A DNA stretch of 64,000 bases from Omphiscola glabra (lineage: Eukaryota > Mollusca > Gastropoda > Lymnaeidae). Numbering within the stretch: the first letter of the stretch is position 1; the number at the start of each line of letters is the position of its first letter. The notes beneath the pieces are model-generated. The model was not told where the DNA came from. It made no database searches and was given only the letters and a program-made list of their open reading frames with translations. Location: NCBI GenBank assembly GCA_964017045.1, contig OZ024801.1, forward strand, positions 34,893,257 through 34,957,256. The letters are read 5' to 3'. The position numbers were made by a program, and so were the translations under genes. Below are positions 32,301 to 40,820 of the stretch, in pieces.

Positions 32301-33651
32301 TTTGTGAAACATATTTACTATTGTGAAATGTTAATATTAAAATCAGTCACTATTTGAACAATATTACAGTGACAGTCACATAAACACTCACAGTCACCTG
32401 CTTATATTAAGTTATATTATCTAATTTTAAATATTTGTAAGGTCCAACTACATCTTTCTTTGTCAATATCAAGAAACATTAAAAACATATAACTTTAAGT
32501 ATTTCAGTCAGGTATATCTTGATGTATGAGAATAAAGTTTCTCTAGACACTTAGGTTATTAAGTGTAATATATCTTACATTTTTAATGATTTCAGTTTAG
32601 TACTTGTAAATGACTTAAATTTAAAGCACCTCTGCATAAGTATAAGTATTACTGACAATACCAAAGATCATACCGTACTATCTGATTATACACTCTTATA
32701 TTTATTTTACAGCTTTATCTATTTATAGGGAAACTACAATTACCTACAGTTATTAATAAATGATTGATTAAATAATGTGTGGATTATTGACCTAGTAAGA
32801 CTCAATTTCTCATGTCTATGTAAATTATTTTAATTTTTGACTAATTATAATTATTATACAATAATACCCAATTCTTATATCCTCTTTGGTAAAACTGGAT
32901 TTATGGGGTCAGAGATTTTAAACTATAAGTATTGACTCTGTGCCTTGATTGCCTTGCCATTTATTACATTTATTTTGGCTTGGGAAGAGAGTCAGTGAGT
33001 GGCTGTAGTGGTTTGGCTAGGAGGATTAGTGATGTAATGCCTGTGGCAGGCCAAGATTTTTAACCCAACACCCTCAAACAAAACACAAAAAAACTTAGTA
33101 CTTGGCCAAATTGATACAACTCAAACTCAATATGGTCAATATAATATAGAAAAAATGTGCCACCAGAGAAGAGGGTGGGTATTCACTATTCAGCCCTACA
33201 CTGGCGGAGATAAAGTTTCTGTTCATTTAAGTCATGACATTCTTTTGGGTTAATGAAAAGTTATCTTTTAAGTTTCTCAATATTTTTTTTTTAATGTTAC
33301 CTTATGTTCATTGTGCATTTGAATTGTAACAAGTGATCGGATATCCCACAATTTTACTGAAAATTCATCAGCAGAGCAGCAAATCCAATGATCTGAATCT
33401 GGGGCCAAGGAAACTGAAGAGATCTTCTCAGTATGTTCTGCATAACAGGCCACAAATTTGGGTAAAAAAATACTTTTGTTATCTGTTTCTTGATCTTCAA
33501 TATGGGATTGGTGAGCTCCGTTATACTTTTGTGAGAGATCATAAACAAAAACTTGGTTTTTAGCTCCAAAGGCGTACAAACCCGAATCATTCCCACTGCT
33601 CACTGACGAAAGAAACCAGTTTGGAGAGCTTGGAAGAACAATTTCTTGCAT
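8332..33651 (-). CDS. GEMIN5: gem-associated protein 5 (Gemin5), N-terminal half, 16 exons, 3' part beyond the window
   Basis: Gemin5 is the SMN-complex subunit that recognises the Sm site and cap of snRNAs through two seven-bladed WD40 propellers, and it also binds other RNAs and ribosomes. Sixteen exons with GT-AG borders give about 776 residues that align colinearly with vertebrate Gemin5 from the first residues (SPNWF against SPNWY) to the lysine-rich linker after the second propeller. Strong matches include [52 protein letters not shown] and GHEGRLL. Of RNA-contact residues recalled for the human protein, W14, W286, Y660 and R684 are kept, Y15 is Phe, R335 is Lys and K641 is Arg. Exon 16 ends in a donor site and no later exon was found down to base 1, so the helical C-terminal half lies outside. 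Exons 4 and 5 do not join in phase. Transcript evidence was not available. Confidence 0.93.
8384..10520 (-). other. GEMIN5 intron 15
   Basis: 2.1 kb, AT-rich, no repeat or exon recognised. Short open stretches at 9381-9566 (minus) and 9970-10245 (plus) lack any recognisable feature. Confidence 0.55.
10521..10666 (-). CDS. GEMIN5: GEMIN5 exon 15
   Basis: 146 bp, phase 1 to 0, donor GTAAAG. It begins with the basic stretch [11 protein letters not shown], comparable to the lysine run that follows the WD domain in vertebrates, and continues into a predicted helix ([19 protein letters not shown]). No close identity is expected in this linker. Confidence 0.82.
10667..12361 (-). other. GEMIN5 intron 14
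   Basis: 1.7 kb, AT-rich. A 17-bp repeat of about four copies (AGGTGTGAGTACACAAG) lies at 11299-11367. Nothing else was recognised. Confidence 0.7.
12362..12536 (-). CDS. GEMIN5: GEMIN5 exon 14
   Basis: 175 bp, phase 0 to 1, donor GTAACG. It reads [20 protein letters not shown], then [20 protein letters not shown], matching the last WD repeat ([20 protein letters not shown]). The arginine recalled as human R684 is kept in GHEGR. Confidence 0.94.
12627..13112. mobile_element. solo LTR, 486 bp, with 5-bp target duplication, GEMIN5 intron 13
   Basis: The segment starts TGTTACAG and ends GTCGTAACA, so it has TG...CA ends with short inverted termini, and GTCTG flanks both sides (12622-12626 and 13113-13117). 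No internal retrotransposon sequence adjoins. The family (Gypsy or BEL) cannot be told from the LTR alone. It starts 90 bp from the exon 14 acceptor. Confidence 0.8.
14142..16180 (-). pseudogene. hAT transposase pseudogene, interrupted
   Basis: From 16180 downwards the sequence encodes a hAT-type transposase in pieces. An N-terminal part ([20 protein letters not shown]) is followed by a 189-codon open piece at 15409-15978 holding TVDESTD, the first catalytic aspartate region. [15 protein letters not shown] near 15300-15360 carries the second catalytic region, with [11 protein letters not shown] after it. [18 protein letters not shown] is split by the inserted MITE, and [20 protein letters not shown] follows. 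Stops and frameshifts are present, so it is inactive. It resembles the zinc-finger hAT group found as C17orf113/KIAA1586-like proteins; subgroup is inference. Confidence 0.8.
14888..15084. mobile_element. SPIN-like hAT MITE, 197 bp, complete with perfect target duplication
   Basis: Termini AAGTGGTTCTCAACC and GGTTGAGAACCGCTG, with subterminal GCGACCCTTTAATACAG and GACCCCCAAAGGGGTCG, match the SPIN/URR1-type hAT family known from tetrapods and reported from a pond snail. The 8-bp target duplication GTCTAAAG is perfect (14880-14887 and 15085-15092). It landed in the coding region of an older hAT transposase. Confidence 0.9.
17522..17673 (-). CDS. GEMIN5: GEMIN5 exon 13
   Basis: 152 bp, phase 1 to 0, donor GTGAGT. 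It contains [12 protein letters not shown] and [15 protein letters not shown]; the stretch [11 protein letters not shown] is identical to the vertebrate protein. The residue aligned to recalled human K641 is Arg, and Y660 is kept. Confidence 0.95.
17674..18263 (-). other. GEMIN5 intron 12
   Basis: 590 bp, AT-rich, nothing recognised. Intron 11 (18458-18865) is also plain. Confidence 0.6.
18264..18457 (-). CDS. GEMIN5: GEMIN5 exon 12
   Basis: 194 bp, phase 2 to 1, donor GTGAGT. It reads [20 protein letters not shown], then [11 protein letters not shown] and [17 protein letters not shown], aligning with the vertebrate blade [20 protein letters not shown]. Confidence 0.93.
18866..18939 (-). CDS. 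GEMIN5: GEMIN5 exon 11
   Basis: 74 bp, phase 0 to 2, acceptor TTATTTCAG, donor GTATGA. It reads [20 protein letters not shown], aligning with the vertebrate [21 protein letters not shown]. Confidence 0.9.
19269..19753. mobile_element. 485-bp hAT-type MITE with perfect 8-bp duplication, GEMIN5 intron 10
   Basis: Ends TAGTGATGGGACGAT and ATCGTCCCATCACTA are inverted. ATGTTAAC flanks both sides (19261-19268 and 19754-19761) without a mismatch. Subterminal zones contain many CCGATACGATTCCGAT-like repeats, a typical transposase-binding layout. There is no coding frame. Confidence 0.92.
19835..19950 (-). CDS. GEMIN5: GEMIN5 exon 10
   Basis: 116 bp, phase 1 to 0, acceptor TTTCTCTAG, donor GTGTGT. 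It reads [20 protein letters not shown], matching the vertebrate ALYSCGGEGIVLQHNPW. Confidence 0.93.
19951..21015 (-). other. GEMIN5 intron 9
   Basis: AT-rich, about 1.1 kb. No repeat or exon was recognised. Confidence 0.6.
21016..21095 (-). CDS. GEMIN5: GEMIN5 exon 9
   Basis: 80 bp, phase 2 to 1. It reads [17 protein letters not shown], matching the vertebrate STYHKKTVYTLAWGPPV. Confidence 0.94.
21504..21660. repeat. 56-bp tandem repeat, nearly 3 copies, abutting exon 8
   Basis: TTTTACAAGCTAGTTCTAGC starts at 21504, 21560 and 21616. The last partial copy ends close to the donor of exon 8, so the array is in the first bases of intron 8. Confidence 0.92.
21662..21750 (-). CDS. GEMIN5: GEMIN5 exon 8
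   Basis: 89 bp, phase 0 to 2, donor GTAAGT. It reads [20 protein letters not shown], nearly matching the vertebrate [20 protein letters not shown]. Confidence 0.95.
22675..23958 (-). pseudogene. RTE-like reverse transcriptase fragment with 12-residue repeat, 427-codon open frame
   Basis: Before the array the frame reads [20 protein letters not shown] and [14 protein letters not shown]; after it, [20 protein letters not shown], ending just past [18 protein letters not shown]. Both flanks are contiguous in normal RTE proteins, where GIP..L..LI and K.K..G are separated by only a few residues. Between them a block of 12 codons ([12 protein letters not shown]) is repeated about 29 times without a stop. 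The repeat unit is itself the RT segment, so the array arose by amplification inside the coding sequence. Confidence 0.85.
22840..23884. repeat. 36-bp minisatellite, about 29 copies, inside the LINE
   Basis: Units keep exactly 36 bp. Copies alternate CAGTGTTACTTG and CAATGTTACTTG in the first third, a 72-bp dimer. A marked variant (TCAGTTTTGTCAGTTCG) recurs at a 180-bp spacing near 23328 and 23508, showing higher-order duplication. Long plus-strand frames across it are by-products. Confidence 0.97.
25689..25804 (-). CDS. GEMIN5: GEMIN5 exon 7
   Basis: 116 bp, phase 1 to 0, donor GTAAGT. It reads [19 protein letters not shown] and [10 protein letters not shown], a clear match to the human blade with IGVGDGMIRVWN and GVKSKVTAL. 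Confidence 0.94.
26012..26208. repeat. 15-bp tandem repeat, 13 copies, GEMIN5 intron 6
   Basis: GTGGTCAGGTTTAGT is repeated perfectly 13 times. On the gene strand each unit reads ACTAAACCTGACCAC and contains CTGAC, which fits the branch-point consensus. The array sits 208-404 bp upstream of exon 7. The perfection suggests recent expansion. Confidence 0.97.
26581..26677 (-). CDS. GEMIN5: GEMIN5 exon 6
   Basis: 97 bp between TTTTCCAG and GTGAGT, phase 0 to 1. It reads [20 protein letters not shown], aligning with the vertebrate segment VKCWDIATLECSW and the start of the next blade. Confidence 0.9.
26910..27036. repeat. 16-bp tandem repeat, 8 copies, GEMIN5 intron 5
   Basis: TGACAAAGTAGAAGAC repeated; the last copies read TAGATGAC. 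On the gene strand the unit is pyrimidine-rich (GTCTTCTACTTTGTCA). It lies about 230 bp upstream of the exon 6 acceptor. Confidence 0.95.
27204..27394. repeat. 47-bp tandem repeat, 4 copies, GEMIN5 intron 5
   Basis: Units contain CACATGCATGACCGTATG and CTAAGTCAACACC. The copies differ at several positions. Confidence 0.92.
27812..27966 (-). CDS. GEMIN5: GEMIN5 exon 5 (phase does not match exon 4)
   Basis: Acceptor TTTCTTCAG, donor GTAAGT, 155 bp. The coding frame [11 protein letters not shown], then [15 protein letters not shown] and FSMDRI, aligns with the human stretch containing STSMDRD. This frame needs an incoming phase of 1, whereas exon 4 leaves phase 2; taken literally the join gives a TGA after four codons. 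Removing one base near 27960-27961 would restore a colinear protein. Confidence 0.88.
28073..28908 (-). repeat. 22-bp minisatellite, 38 copies, in GEMIN5 intron 4
   Basis: Exact 22-bp periodicity over 836 bp. Units read GAGATTGATAGACATCACTT plus two bases on the plus strand, ending TTAC, TGAC, TTAT or TGAT. On the gene's sense strand the TTAC type reads GTAAGTGATG (one unit GTAAGTCATG), which fits a consensus 5' splice site. I count 20 such units among 38. The array lies between exon 4 and exon 5. Confidence 0.97.
28909..29734 (-). other. remainder of GEMIN5 intron 4, upstream part
   Basis: AT-rich intronic sequence. GTTGGGGAACCTC near 29434 resembles one hAT terminus, but no partner end was found. 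No exon was recognised, although a very short exon cannot be excluded. Confidence 0.5.
29735..29939 (-). CDS. GEMIN5: GEMIN5 exon 4
   Basis: 205 bp. The acceptor used is CTTCCAG before CCGATGATGG. It encodes [10 protein letters not shown], then [11 protein letters not shown], which keeps the tryptophan recalled as human W286. It ends in phase 2 before GTAAAA; no other GT nearby gives a different usable phase. Confidence 0.92.
30273..30418 (-). CDS. GEMIN5: GEMIN5 exon 3
   Basis: 146 bp, phase 2 to 1. It reads [11 protein letters not shown], then [18 protein letters not shown], a close match to the vertebrate blade with RLRGHDDEIHSIAWCP. Confidence 0.94.
30653..30834 (-). CDS. GEMIN5: GEMIN5 exon 2
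   Basis: Acceptor TTTACCAG precedes [10 protein letters not shown]; the donor is GTAATT. 182 bp, phase 0 to phase 2. It encodes [13 protein letters not shown] and [16 protein letters not shown], aligning with the second and third WD repeats. Confidence 0.93.
30835..33300 (-). other. GEMIN5 intron 1
   Basis: A 2.5-kb intron carrying a minus-strand LINE fragment at about 31135-31870. The rest, 31870-33300, is AT-rich and shows no exon or repeat I could name. Confidence 0.7.
31135..31870 (-). pseudogene. Rex/CR1-like LINE, reverse transcriptase to C-terminus fragment
   Basis: The frame at 31589-31831 reads [20 protein letters not shown], then IIKFADDT and WCDEN, which are reverse transcriptase motifs 4 and 5 (the FADD catalytic box). 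Further on, stops and frameshifts interrupt a C-terminal region ([13 protein letters not shown]) that has a close relative on the plus strand at 58880-59125. The copy is dead, 5' truncated, and lies in sense with GEMIN5. Confidence 0.8.
33301..33651 (-). CDS. GEMIN5: GEMIN5 exon 1 (start codon)
   Basis: ATG at 33651 gives [13 protein letters not shown], matching the vertebrate N-terminus. An in-frame TAA lies about six codons upstream, so this ATG is preferred. The exon encodes 117 codons of the first blades ([29 protein letters not shown]) and ends in phase 0 before GTAACA. Confidence 0.93.
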
Positions 33652-34420
33652 TTTCAAAACACTATCTTATATCAACTTATTGAACGTAAGTAACTAAATA
33701 TGTTCAAATAAAAAAATCGAGTATGTGAAAGAGGAACAACCCCAGGCAAGTGCTACTTTGCAAGGACTCAGAATATAAAAATAGTTTGTTTCTTTATCAA
33801 ATTGAAGTTCCCAGATTTTAATAAGCTCCGGTTATGATTCCGTTACATAATTTAGTATTTCAAGAATTTTTATGCTACAGAGTCGTGTTTCTTAATAATT
33901 TATAATAGGCAAGATTATTATAGGGCTATATTAAAAGTTAATCTAAAAAACGGTGGATAAAACCACTTTCAAATTAAGTGTTTCAACGGTGTACAGGAAT
34001 AATAAAATATAATCTATCGAAATCGAAAATTAAGCGAGTCTGTATGATCTAGTTGGAAGCTGCGGGTCTGGGATTGGGGGTTGGGGGGGGGGGGTGTTCC
34101 TGGGAGGGGAGAAATGGCATCATGGGTTTGCCGCACCGGATGTTAACACTTATTAACAGCCCTAATGGGTGACTCTGCCTCTAGGGTTTATGGTTTCTAT
34201 AAATGTAAGCAACACCGGCCAAAGCGAGATCATATTTGAAATGAATACAAATGTGGCAAATGAAAATAAAATTAGAGTTCAAATAAAAGCAAACTAATAT
34301 GTTTTTAGAGGTGATCTTTTGCAATTAAAAATACTAAACTTAAAAAGGCTTGTAAGTTGTATTATTTCTTTTTTTAACATATTTTTTCTACTATATCAAT
34401 ATGTGCATATAAGTATTTGT
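33652..34420. other. region upstream of GEMIN5
   Basis: It should hold the 5' untranslated region and promoter, but no TATA box or other defined element could be supported. A poly-G run lies near 34082-34095. Confidence 0.4.
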
Positions 34421-34424
34421 CATC

Positions 34425-35060
34425 AATTAATAATAATAATAACGTTTATTTGAAAAATCACGATTCACCCCCAAAGGCTCCAAATGCGGTACAAAGTCAA
34501 CCATATTAAAAGAGAAATGAAACCCAGTGGCGTAGCGAGCTTAACTCGCGCCCGGGGCACAATACCTTTTTAGCGCCATACAATATTATATTCGAAAACC
34601 ATACAATATTATATGTAAAATATACCATTTGGCGCCCCTTTGTGAGTAGCGCCCGGGGCATGATGCCCCCCTTGCCCCTTCCTCGCTACGCCACTGATGA
34701 AACCATCTAAATTTTACCACATTTAAATACAAAACGTAATATTACAAAAACTACATACGAGCATACCCATTCAAAGTATTACATCACCTTGCAACTATTA
34801 AAAAAAAACAAGCCAATAAACATCTAGGAGATAATAGCTAGCTGGAAAAGATGGTAGACAACATCACCCTAGCAGGTGTTTGCGAAATAGATGTGTTTTC
34901 AAATCGGGTTTGAATGACTCCAGTGTCTGGCTGTTTCTGAGAGCGACAGGAAAGGTGTTCCAAATTTTTGGGCTAGCAATGTGAAAGTGCGCCTACCGTA
35001 AGTCTCAAGGCGAACACGCGGTATCGAGAGTTTGCCACTATCGGATGAGCGGCGTTGTCT
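34425..35060 (-). mobile_element. CR1/L2-like LINE 3' end with ATT microsatellite tail
   Basis: On the minus strand the C-terminus reads LSIPRVRLETYGRRTFT, then after a frameshift ASPKIWNTFPVALRNSQTLE and LKTHLFRKHLL, the terminal motif of many CR1/L2 proteins. About 400 bp of 3' untranslated sequence follows and ends in an (ATT)n tail at 34425-34440. A hAT MITE is inserted in that 3' part at 34525-34696. Confidence 0.78.
34525..34696. mobile_element. 172-bp hAT MITE with perfect 8-bp duplication
   Basis: Termini CAGTGGCGTAGCGAG and CTCGCTACGCCACTG are perfect inverses. ATGAAACC flanks both sides (34517-34524 and 34697-34704). The interior has GCGCCCGGGGCA-like inverted segments. Related ends occur at 49003 and near 56874. 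Confidence 0.93.
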
Positions 35061-35715
35061 AGTGGGTACATATCTAATTACTCCTTTAAAGGTTTTCCTT
35101 CTCTCCCTTTAAAAAATCATTTGTTTTGTCCCAATATACATTGTTATATGTAACCCAAAAAATCGAACTAAGATAGTTTTTACTGGCATCCGTCCATCAC
35201 AAGGTGACGATGGCGTAGACTTCACAGGACGAACTCCACAAGGTCTGGGATTATTCTTTTAATAACAATGGTGCTATCTGATAATAACAATGGTTGCTGA
35301 TAATAATAATTGTGGTAGCTGATAATACAGCTTATAAGGCGTCATTGTGATGCTTATAAATTCTTATGGATTATAATATACCCACTAGAGCCTCACATTA
35401 AATTAAGCTTTATTATACATTTAGTGCGTTTTACCCAATTTTATCAGATTATAATTTGACAAAGGGAAGACATTATACTTTTTCTGTTGATTCTGAAAGG
35501 GTTATTTGAAGTTTAGATAATATTAATTTGACGTTAAAGAAATTATTAATTTTTACATTTCGGACACTTTAATCCTTTCCTTTTTCTATATTTTGAGGGC
35601 CCACGAATAATGTATGGATTGTTCTGGCTCCTATGTTTGTAGAGTGGGTTCGCGATGTAACTGTGCAGGTTTTGAAAAAGATACTTCACTGGTTGCAAGG
35701 GCTACTCGGCGATGA
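35061..35715. other. unannotated stretch
   Basis: No frame or repeat was identified apart from short ATAATAACAATGG repeats near 35260-35330. Confidence 0.45.
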
Positions 35716-36330
35716 TATTAGGAACTGGGGGTTGGAAGACAGGAGGCAATAGACGCAAATGTGTCAAGTGTTGTCGCCTCAACTGTTGCTTTTGGAAGCA
35801 TGTTCCAGTCCATTATTGTCTTTGGCAGGAATGAGCAGTTCCTGTACTGTGCTCTTGCTGTTATGAGCCGGAACTGCCTGTCATGACTTCGTCGCTGTCT
35901 AAGGAGGAGAGGGACGAGTTTCTGTTTAATGCTGGAGCAGTGGACTAGCCCATTATTTTTCTTGTACATGATGGAGAGCCAGGATAGTTGTCGTCGTTCC
36001 TCCAATAGTGACCAGCCCAGTGTTTCCAGCATGCTGCCAACACTAGAGGAATTACTGCAGCGATTCAGGACAAAGCGTGCTGTCCCTCGCTGGACAGCCT
36101 CCAATCTGTCGATGCTCTTTTGGTGGGTCGCTAGCCCAAAGTAGAAACCGTAAAACAAGCATATAGACTGTGAACATATTAAACTGACCCATTTGCCAAT
36201 ATGCCATTCTATCAATTGTCCGAACATGATCCACCTTTATAAAATCCCTACTAAATCTGAAAAAGGAATTTCCTTTCTTATTTCTATTTCCACAGAGTCC
36301 AATGGATGGTTCTAACATATACACTTAATT
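35716..36330 (-). pseudogene. CR1/Jockey-like LINE C-terminal fragment
   Basis: The minus frame at 35718-36227 reads KSIDRLEAVQRGTARFVLNR, then SMLETLGWSLLEERRQLSWL, IMYKKNNGLV and FLPKTIMDWNMLP, the conserved region after the reverse transcriptase in this LINE type. The upstream part continues in another frame (36052-36324). The copy is 5' truncated. Confidence 0.82.
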
Positions 36331-36721
36331 CATTAATTAGTTTTGTTTCTATAATTATGTTTGTAAAACTATTCTAATTGTGCACAAAAACTAGTTAACA
36401 TGCATAGGTTATATGACAAAAGATTCATGTAATTTATTGTAATAATGAACAAAAATATCTGGAGATAGGTGATATATTGGATAGGCTTAAAATGTGACAC
36501 ATTTTTAATTTGTACCCTCAAGTTAAGTTCCTCAAGTTACGTGCCAAGGTGTATGTGTTAGTTGAAAAATTTCACAATTTTATCAATTATTTTATTGAAT
36601 ACATAATTTCAACTTTTTTGGACCAATTTTTTAATGGGAGCTTCCAATATCCATTACATTGTTAACTAAAATGTGTTGTTCCCAAATAGCTTTTCCCCAG
36701 CTTACTACAAGCAACAAATTC

Positions 36722-37030
36722 TTCATAGCACACCATTGTTTATACATTTTACATAACACACCATTGTGTAGACATTTTACGTAGCACACCATTGTGTAGA
36801 CATTTTACATAACACACCATTGTGTAGAAATTTTACATAGCACACCATTGTGTACACATTTTACATAACACGTCATGTGTACACATTTCACATAGCACAC
36901 CATTCTGTAGACATTTTACATAGCACATCATTGTGTAGAAATTTTACATAGCACACCATTGTGTACACATTTTACATAACATACCATTGTATACATATTT
37001 TTACATAACACACCATTGTATGGACATTTC
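36722..37030. repeat. 27/28-bp minisatellite, about 11 copies
   Basis: Units of TTTTACATAGCACACCATTG plus seven or eight bases, with much substitution between copies. Confidence 0.92.
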
Positions 37031-37264
37031 ATATTTATGTAGTGTTCTATTTAAAAGTTGAAATAGTATGGTGAACAGATTGATGGCCATAGATTAAGCT
37101 TATTATAATCTTTGTTATTTAAAGGCATCTTGTGCAGTTTGTAATGAAAGCCTCTGTTATAGGCCTACATCTATTTTAGCTCAACAACCTTTTCTCCTTG
37201 ACTTCAATGGTTTGCCCTGAGGATATCAGAAGCTGTTATTCACTTGGATACACTTAGATGGTGG

Positions 37265-37600
37265 CATGAAGCATATGGCATATACACCTATATGTCATAT
37301 ACACCTACATGTTATATACATATGTATGTCATATACACATGCAATTCATATAACCTACATGTCATATACACTTACATGCCATACACACCTGCATGTCATA
37401 TACACCTGTATGTCATATACACCTGTATGTCATATACACTTACATGTCATATACACATACATGTCTTATACACCTGCATTTCATATACACCTGCATGCCA
37501 TATACACCTACAATGTCATATACACATACATGTCATATACACTGCATGTCATATACACCTACATCATCATGCCTACATGGCAAATACACTTACATGGCGT
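37265..37600. repeat. 17-bp degenerate minisatellite, about 19 copies
   Basis: CATATACACCTACATGT with length and base variants. The stop-free plus frames across it (to 139 codons) are repeat products. Confidence 0.92.
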
Positions 37601-37753
37601 ATTCATTAGCGTTTCTTCGCCACGAACACCTGACCTTACTATAACTAACGTTTGTAAAAATAAACTAAGTGGTATGTTAGTATAATGTTAGAAGTTACTA
37701 TATGGCCCCTAACAGTACTGACACTTCCACATCTTGAACGCATACTTGCTTTT

Positions 37754-37985
37754 GTCAATGGTGAATAGCTCCATCTATCTTGTGAGCATAGAAAGGTACT
37801 CTGTCAACGGTGAATAGCTCCATCTATCATGTGAGCATAGAAAGGTACTCTGTCAATGGTGAATAGCTCCATCTATCATGTGAGCATAGAAAGGTACTCT
37901 GTCAACGGTGAATAGCTCCATCTATCTTGTGTACTCTGTCAACGGTGAATAGCTCCATCTATCTTGTGTACTCTGTCAACGGGGA
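37754..37985. repeat. 49-bp tandem repeat, about 5 copies, last ones shortened
   Basis: CTCTGTCAACGGTGAATAGC recurs; the last two units lack a 12-bp portion present in the first ones. Confidence 0.9.
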
Positions 37986-38159
37986 GGTAAAGTCTAATAG
38001 CCCAGTGAGACTTCCGCCTGAGAATCAAACATTCCTACAAAAATCTGAATTCTCGTTCACCATAACTAGCAATAACCTTCTCTATAATTCATCCTTGCTC
38101 GCATAACTGACTCCGCGATTCGCTATCAAATATGTATTCGGTACTTATATGCTCTTATA

Positions 38160-38490
38160 CTTAAAACAGGTCACTTAATCAGAGCCCAACGCTTTCTAAA
38201 CACTGACTTCACCTATAACAACCGCATGAGCAATTACATCCGGAACAATAATAAATGCTTCACTGTGCCTCGGTGTAACACAGTCCAATATAAACAATCA
38301 TTTTTCCCACGCACAATCATCGCTTTGAACCACCTGGACAATACCGACGTCAATCGAGAGCTTCAAAACTGCCCTAGCATGCGCTAGGAACCGTTAAAAT
38401 ACCAGCATCGCATCCTCAACCATTACACCTATGCCAGTACATGGATTCAGCAGCGTACCCTACAAGAACCAGAACAATAGAGATCTTCAT
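38160..38490 (+). pseudogene. LINE C-terminal fragment, same family as 45925-46690
   Basis: It shares long stretches with the copy at 46340-46670, for example CACTGTGCCTCGG and CCACCTGGA at matching spacing. Stops interrupt all frames, and only the last 330 bp or so of the element are present. Confidence 0.75.
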
Positions 38491-40820
38491 CGTAGTCTTC
38501 ATAATGGCGAATGCACCACATTACGGAAAACACGGAAGTGATTTTCACTATCGAAAACTTACTGGTCAGCCAGATTTCCCTTTGCGTTGACACATTACAG
38601 TGCTAGAACGGTGAACGTTTTTTTAATAATAGACAGCTTAGCAGTGTTACTTGGTGGCGCCTTTTGAAATTTCTTTTTGAATTGTTTTTCAGCTTTTATA
38701 TTTTCTAACATGGTCCTCCTTTACGACACTTAATCACTTACGTATGAGTGGAAATGCTATGCAACTATGAATACTGTTTCCTCCTTTGTGTGAAACATTT
38801 CAAACAACTAATGCTCATCTCATCATTATTTCCTGGGCACACCTGGCGGCTTGAGCTACGCATCGATGACAAAAGCATGTACTAAACCCGTTCCCTATGC
38901 TGGTGCTGATATTTTGCCGCTTATTGCTCTACTGAATATGTTGATAATTTTTGTCGTGTTCAATTTTGGGAATTCGTTCCGGGTGGATATGTTAAAGTAC
39001 GCCATAGTGCACCGAGTTAATCGAAATGTACTGTTATATCTTTTGATTATATATTATTTTTGTTTTACTAGTTGTTCTTCTGTATAGTTATGATTTCCGA
39101 CCAGTTCTTTGACGTACTAGACTATGTATGGAATTATTTATAACCCGTAATATCAAATATTTTAAGTTTATGGATTGAAATTTTGCACATGTAAAGGGAC
39201 ACAATAAAAATATTAATTTTATAAAAATTAAATAATTTGACTTCTTCCCCTTTACATATTGGAAATTTGTTAACTTCATACCGTTGTATGCATTTTTTAA
39301 TTTCATTCGATACCAATTTAATTACTTAATATTTTGTTATGTTACATCATAATTTAAGGTGCCATAGATTATATCATGTTTCAAAATGTAATTCATGATT
39401 TAATATTTCATCACCAAAATAATTAATTCATTATGATATGTAATAGAAAACATAAATATTTAAATTTGTAATTTTCGAATACATTTCTGGTGAGAGTGTG
39501 ATAATATATTATGGTAATAAATTTTTTTTTAAACGAACAAGGTTGGTAAATTCTTTTATTTGTTCTCTTTCAATATTATTTGAATTTCAGAATATTTCAT
39601 CACAATTATTTCATACACCTTTAAAAGCATTAAATTCAGATTATGTCCAGCTTTTGGTACATTTAAAAAATGTATTTACGCTTCATCCCGCCATTATAAT
39701 TTTAAAATTACAATGTTGCCCACCAAAGGCATCTTTTAACAGCCTTCTTTTATGGCTTCATTTAGTTCAGGGAAATATGAAAGCCACTTGAAATGTTAGA
39801 CATTCTGTGCCGCTGATATGAATACCTTTAAGACTAGTGCCAGAGAAAAGGTCCCCTACTCAAATAATAAGAAATGTTTCATTGAATGAACATATTTAAA
39901 ACTCAAGTCACTACATTAAACTGGGGAGCCCTTGTATTCTACCACGTTCAATTCTATCTCTGTTATTACACCATAAAGAAGACGTTATCATTTTTAATGT
40001 AATCATGTTCAACGTTGCGTAGATAATCTTGTCCCAGGAATCACTGGCTTCCCTCTGGTAGGTATCGTCCAAAAGTAATGGTGTCAACACCATTCCCACC
40101 CCATGACTACCATAACGCACTACAGCATATAGGCATTTTTTTACACTGGAAATGATTTTTTAAATAATTAAAAGTAATCATCTCTCTGCATTTAACCCTT
40201 GATTGCACCCCACAATCACCTAAAAGTGCCGCCTCTGTAAGGTCTTCTTTGGTAGTCTTTATACTCCAACCTGCATTCAAACTGCCGAGGCTGTGCAGAT
40301 TCAGTCATGCGTGAAGCGGAATCTGTCTTCGTACCTCGTATTTTCACCGCTGTAAGTTGATCAATGCTGTGTGACGAATGCCGCAACAAGACAAGAATGC
40401 TCTGTTGAGAACACATGACGTCTGCAAAATGATCGTTGCACAGGGTTTTTTAAATATATATTTTTAAAAATTATATATATATAACTTTTTTACACCCAGT
40501 GGGCCCAAAAGAAATTTCTTAGGTGCTAAAATATTCATCACAATGGATGGGAGAAAAAAGAGTTTAACTATAAAACTAAATCATTTTATTGTATGTTAAA
40601 TCAAATATTTTTATGTTTGTTTCATAAAACTGTAGAACAACAAGATAGCTTTCGAAATATTAACTGAACAGATACAACTAATAAAAATGGCTATTCAATT
40701 AACAATGTTTAATAATTGACATTTGAAACAGTAGATCCCTCTATGCACGATATATCTATGTTCCTTTCCTTCCTCTTTTTAAGTTCAAAGCATCCAATTT
40801 TATAACGCTCCTTTTCATAG
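38491..40820. other. unannotated AT-rich stretch
   Basis: A plus frame at 38851-39087 encodes a hydrophobic segment (ILPLIALLNMLIIFVVFNFG), but there is no splice context or recognised family, so I do not call it a gene. The rest shows only low-complexity sequence. Confidence 0.4.

Noticed and set aside
38851..39087. Small membrane protein gene
   Set aside because: One hydrophobic stretch in AT-rich DNA, with no family, promoter or splice support.
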